A stretch of 35,351 nucleotides of DNA from Oscillospiraceae bacterium. Its GTDB lineage: Bacteria; Bacillota; Clostridia; Oscillospirales; Ruminococcaceae. Position numbers and translations under genes: made by a program. The notes below the pieces were generated by a model, which saw nothing but the letters and a program-made list of their open reading frames with translations, had not been told where the DNA came from and did not search any database. This document shows positions 33,866 to 35,351 of the stretch, in pieces. The stretch spans positions 1-35,351 of the forward strand of contig JAFQBT010000031.1 of the NCBI GenBank assembly GCA_017399625.1, written 5' to 3'. Numbering within the stretch: the stretch's first letter is position 1; each line of letters begins with the position of its first letter.

Positions 33866-34708
33866 TTATTTATCAAGAATTTCAGGAGGATAAAACCTCA
33901 TACCGCTTATTTTGTTCTCTTTAAAAAAGCGATACGCCTTCTGCGACATGAAAGGCCAACGCCAATATTCTCCCCACATGCCAAACCATTCCTGTGTAAG
34001 AGCAAAATCCGGAATATCTTTCAAATCACTTGCATTATAACGAATACGCCCATTAACATATGTTCTCATATGTCCACATTTTTCGGTTATTTTAAGGTCT
34101 TGAATAATTTCAGTTTCCTCTGCCATTTTTGGCATAATGCCGGTTATTTTAAGCTGAAAAATATCCTCAAAAGGTTCATTCTTTCCGTGCTTTATTACAG
34201 GCCAAAATTCACAACCTGTAAGTCCTGCCTCTTCTGCGAGTTCCTTAAACCTTTTTGTAACAATAAATTCTCTTAACAACCAAACACCTGAAATATCATC
34301 CTTTTTTCCCATTTTAATAGAGCTACTTAAACGTAACGGACGGTTTTGAATTTTTCCATAAGTACATTTAGAACATCCACTATTCTCATCATAGGAAGCA
34401 TTCAAAAACTTTCCATCTGGTTGAGGATACCCACCTTTATGTGAATTGGGAACCATTCGCATGGTATAAGCTTCCATTCGTTCTTTTTCTGTGAATACCT
34501 CTTCATCGAAGGCAGCTGGAACAACATTATTGTTTTCAAAGAATTTTAATAAATTGTAATAATTGGGGTCATCTTTAAAAATTTCTATTACAAAAATCTT
34601 TGAGGCTTGTTTTTCGGGGAAAGGAATATTTGCCACACAAAACGCATCTTTGGCTACATTGTCATTACCTTTTCCCGGATTAAAAGAAAATCTTGTTTTT
34701 ATTCTCAT
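33866..34708 (-). CDS. Probable immunity protein of the Rhs-type toxin (double-CxxC / Imm11-like)
   Basis: A 280-aa cytoplasmic protein. It contains C112-SK-C115 and a later KCGH, and two similar segments, LREFIVTKRFKELAEEAGLTGCEFWPV and FMSQKAYRFFKENKISGMRFYPPEIL, each a '(V/S)-x-K-x-F-K-E-x-G-h-x-G-h-x-F-x-P' unit. This two-lobe layout recalls DUF1629/Imm11-type and double-CxxCG immunity proteins found behind polymorphic toxins. The gene's ATG overlaps the stop codon of the Rhs tail (ATGA), the classical toxin-immunity order. Role inferred: bind and neutralise the toxin domain of the upstream gene. The exact Pfam family needs a profile search. Confidence 0.6.
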   Translation of the reverse strand: MRIKTRFSFNPGKGNDNVAKDAFCVANIPFPEKQASKIFVIEIFKDDPNYYNLLKFFENNNVVPAAFDEEVFTEKERMEAYTMRMVPNSHKGGYPQPDGKFLNASYDENSGCSKCTYGKIQNRPLRLSSSIKMGKKDDISGVWLLREFIVTKRFKELAEEAGLTGCEFWPVIKHGKNEPFEDIFQLKITGIMPKMAEETEIIQDLKITEKCGHMRTYVNGRIRYNASDLKDIPDFALTQEWFGMWGEYWRWPFMSQKAYRFFKENKISGMRFYPPEILDK

Positions 34709-35139
34709 TTTAAGCCTCCTAAATCCAATGAATCAAGATAATCTAATGCCAATTCCAAAAATTCCGGATAATCTTTATATACTTCATTTATGGCCGCTTT
34801 TAGAGCATTAGGATTATGTAATAGTGTAAAATAGTCAGTATTATAAGGTACTGCTTTCTTCCTTAACTCAGTAAAAGTTTTATGTAAATCATGAGTAATT
34901 ACAATGGAAAGCATATCATTTTCCCAAACGTTGCCGCTTGGGTCGCAGTACATGACCGAATTATTTGTGGAATAGGTGTAATAGTTAAGACTAAGCGGGT
35001 CAATTACGTTTCCGGTCGGAAAAGACCTTTCGGTATAACGAACACTGTCTTGTGAAGTGAATCTGCCTATTGCCGGGTCATAGTATCTCGCCCTGAGATA
35101 ATATGTTCCGGTTTCTTTATCGTAATATTCTCCGCAACT
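34705..35139 (-). pseudogene. Truncated Rhs-repeat toxin, C-terminal remnant
   Basis: On the minus strand the frame reads CGEYYDKETGTYYLRARYYDP, IGRFTSQDSV, LNYYTYSTNNSVMYCDPSGN: the core ending of Rhs/YD-repeat proteins. It then passes into a variable 64-residue tail after DPSGN (ending LELALDYLDSLDLGGLK), the position of the toxin domain. An in-frame TAA at 35140-35142 cuts it off from further YD-repeat sequence (NPYGVY), and no start codon or long upstream frame is present, so this is a remnant. Translation could at most begin at the internal ATG at 34953, giving 82 aa. The tail is not one I recognise; the many His and Asn residues (ITHDLHK, LLHNPNALKAAI) could belong to a nuclease. Confidence 0.72.
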
Positions 35140-35168
35140 TTAATATACACCATACGGATTTGTTTTTC

Positions 35169-35205
35169 AGCCAAAAGCTCCCCCGTTTTAAAAAAACGAG
35201 GGAGC
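35169..35205. terminator. Hairpin upstream of the Rhs remnant
   Basis: AAAAGCTCCCCCGTTT and AAACGAGGGAGCTTTT form a near-perfect stem with A/T runs on both sides, a typical bidirectional intrinsic terminator. It lies inside what should be Rhs coding sequence and so marks the break point of the truncated gene. The remaining bases to 35351 hold nothing I can support. Confidence 0.75.
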
Positions 35206-35351
35206 TTTTCATTGTTGCCTTTAGGCTTAACAAAACCCCTGGTTCTGCCAGGGGTCGATAAAAAGCCTTGGCATAAAAATTCTTGTATTTTCTGAAATGG
35301 TTTGGCGGTCGCAAAACTGAAAAAACAAGAGATTTTTATAAAAGTTATAAA

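Noticed and set aside
35117-35314. 65-aa minus-strand frame at the right edge
   Set aside because: It crosses the terminator hairpin and runs in a different frame from the Rhs remnant; no start signal.

Overview
The window looks like a chromosome segment from a spore-forming anaerobic Firmicute of class Clostridia, probably Oscillospirales/Ruminococcaceae-like. The evidence is an alpha/beta-type small acid-soluble spore protein, a PerR-like regulator next to rubredoxin/rubrerythrin, a short clostridial SerA, and strong AGGAGG ribosome binding sites throughout. The genus cannot be read from the sequence alone.

Positions 1 to about 11,500 are the right part of an integrated mobile island; its left end lies outside the window. 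From right to left it holds a large serine recombinase with a TnpW-like small protein, then an HK97-fold major capsid protein preceded by a pair of apparent small paralogues and a zinc-ribbon protein, then an AEP-primase/D5-helicase replication protein behind a tract of degenerate ~60-bp repeats (candidate origin). Divergently transcribed from these is a type I restriction-modification operon: XRE regulator, hsdM, hsdS, an unrecognised 306-aa gene, and hsdR cut off by the window edge. No terminase, portal, protease or tail gene is visible, so the capsid gene is an orphan within the visible part. This island is the best candidate for an undescribed system: a self-replicating, self-excising element carrying its own shell protein plus a defence cargo.

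From about 11,560 to 30,430 the base and codon use changes (many TTCCGGAA-like stretches) and the genes are chromosomal housekeeping. They are: a zinc-ribbon membrane protein with a TPM-domain protein, pfkA, a lipoprotein, a TetR regulator, serC-serA-DUF1015 (serine synthesis), two uncharacterised clostridial proteins, cytidine deaminase with an isoprenylcysteine-methyltransferase-like membrane protein, a TetR-RND exporter operon with a clear promoter and operator, a spore SASP, a PerR-like regulator followed by an unusual flavin reductase-rubredoxin-rubrerythrin fusion, and an SGNH-like protein that has lost its catalytic residues. Most units end in readable intrinsic terminators.

From 30,530 on there are two tRNA genes (Thr-CGT and Pro-GGG) with consensus promoters, an EreA/ChaN-like protein followed by a glycoside hydrolase family 2 enzyme, and at the right edge a truncated Rhs-type toxin tail followed by a probable immunity gene. 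The terminator behind tRNA-Thr carries an exact inverted copy of that tRNA's anticodon arm.
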